NCBI RefSeq assembly: GCF_001552635.1
Contig: NZ_BCRO01000121.1
Location: forward strand, 1 to 32,080
Length of the DNA stretch: 32,080 bases
From: Actinomadura hibisca NBRC 15177
GTDB lineage: Bacteria; Actinomycetota; Actinomycetes; Streptosporangiales; Streptosporangiaceae
Direction of reading: 5' to 3'
Positions 31,911 through 32,080 of this stretch are shown in pieces. How positions within the stretch are numbered: position 1 is the stretch's first letter; each line of letters begins with the position of its first letter. Made by a program: the position numbers and the translations under genes. The notes beneath the pieces were generated by a model. That model saw only the letters and a list, made by a program, of their open reading frames with translations. It was not told the origin of the DNA and made no database searches.

Positions 31911-32080
31911 ATGGCACCCCGTTCCAGCCCAACGGCCCGGCGGCGACGTCTGGCTACAGCCCTGCGCCAGCTCCGCGAAGCGCACGCGAGCAGTCTCGCG
32001 GAGGTGAGTGGTGCACTGGGATGGTCCGAATCCAAGCTCAGCCGCATCGAAACCGGCAACACCGGTATCAGGCCCGCTGA
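31911..32080 (+). CDS. XRE family helix-turn-helix regulator (DUF5753-type), partial
   Basis: The first 56 codons of a regulator cut by the window end. The frame reads MAPRSSPTARRRRLATALRQ, then LREAHASSLAEVSGALGW and SESKLSRIETGNTGIRPA. The Arg-rich start and the helix-turn-helix with ALGWSESKLSRIETG are typical of actinomycete XRE regulators that carry a C-terminal DUF5753, which cannot be seen here. AGGAGGG lies about 9 bases upstream of ATG at 31911. In Streptomyces such genes occur next to SpoIIAB-like ATPases, as here. It probably controls the divergent operon and itself through the TCTTGCA repeats. Confidence 0.85.
   Translation, partial: MAPRSSPTARRRRLATALRQLREAHASSLAEVSGALGWSESKLSRIETGNTGIRPA

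Larger units (their letters stand above)
20691..32080. mobile_element. Integrative and conjugative element (pSAM2-like AICE with serine integrase), right end outside the window
   Basis: From the broken ABC-F gene to the window end there is a serine integrase, a RepSA-like initiator, a TraB/FtsK transfer protein, a Pra-like activator and a KorSA-like GntR repressor. This set defines an actinomycete ICE that moves double-stranded DNA by TraB and replicates by rolling circle after excision. No host gene fragment matching the ABC-F 5' end appears before 32080, so the element is at least 11.4 kb. Confidence 0.85.

Noticed and set aside
31835..32080. An 81-aa plus-strand open frame at the right end
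   Set aside because: It is out of frame with the XRE helix-turn-helix gene starting at 31911, which has a ribosome-binding site and family motifs.
20691..32080. The element as a temperate prophage because of the phiC31-type integrase
   Set aside because: No capsid, portal, terminase or lysis gene is seen; RepSA, TraB and a KorSA/Pra-like pair indicate a conjugative element.

Overview
The window is very GC-rich, with GTG starts, ATGA/GTGA gene overlaps and TAGGGT-type -10 boxes. Its protein families (DUF5954, DUF6158, XRE regulator with a SpoIIAB-like ATPase, RepSA/TraB-type conjugation genes) are typical of filamentous actinomycetes such as Streptosporangiales, Thermomonosporaceae or Streptomyces relatives. 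The genus cannot be fixed from sequence alone.

Chromosomal part (1 to about 20690). A PD-(D/E)XK-like gene, open at the left edge and probably broken, is followed by a DUF5954 gene and a PEBP/YbhB gene. Next is a carbohydrate ABC importer operon on the minus strand: Tat/lipoprotein binding protein, ATPase, two permeases (6460 to 2212). A Wzm/Wzt-type polysaccharide or teichoic acid exporter pair follows (8440 to 6643). A plus-strand PAP2/diacylglycerol-kinase fusion, a leaderless cupin-P450 operon (11779 to 10170), DUF6158, YceI and a lipoprotein serine hydrolase come next. Then a six-gene minus-strand glycan operon (19123 to 14007) holds an epimerase, three glycosyltransferases and two unrecognised proteins. 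The last chromosomal gene is an ABC-F ATPase that has lost its first ~40 codons.

Mobile part (about 20691 to beyond 32080). A large serine integrase lies directly against the broken P-loop of the ABC-F gene, so this junction is one attachment site. Behind it is a pSAM2-like actinomycete integrative and conjugative element (AICE): Pra/SCO3933-like activator, small protein, TraB/FtsK transfer ATPase, small protein, RepSA-like rolling-circle initiator, three membrane proteins and a 51-aa protein, all translationally coupled or nearly so on the minus strand. A divergent GntR/KorSA-like repressor sits across a 16-bp perfect palindrome. The right part is cargo or regulation: a four-gene operon with a SpoIIAB-like ATPase, two tandem paralogues carrying an RNA-polymerase alpha-CTD-like helix-hairpin-helix, and a small protein sharing their C-terminal pattern. 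It is divergent from an XRE regulator cut by the window end. Three 19-bp-spaced TCTTGCA repeats precede that regulator.

The most unusual points are the serine-integrase AICE inserted in an ABC-F Walker A motif, the alpha-CTD-like/SpoIIAB-like/XRE regulatory module with its iterated operator, a 39-nt homopurine tract between traB and the rep genes, and a compact three-way-junction terminator. The far attachment site is not in the window, so the element's length and full cargo are unknown.
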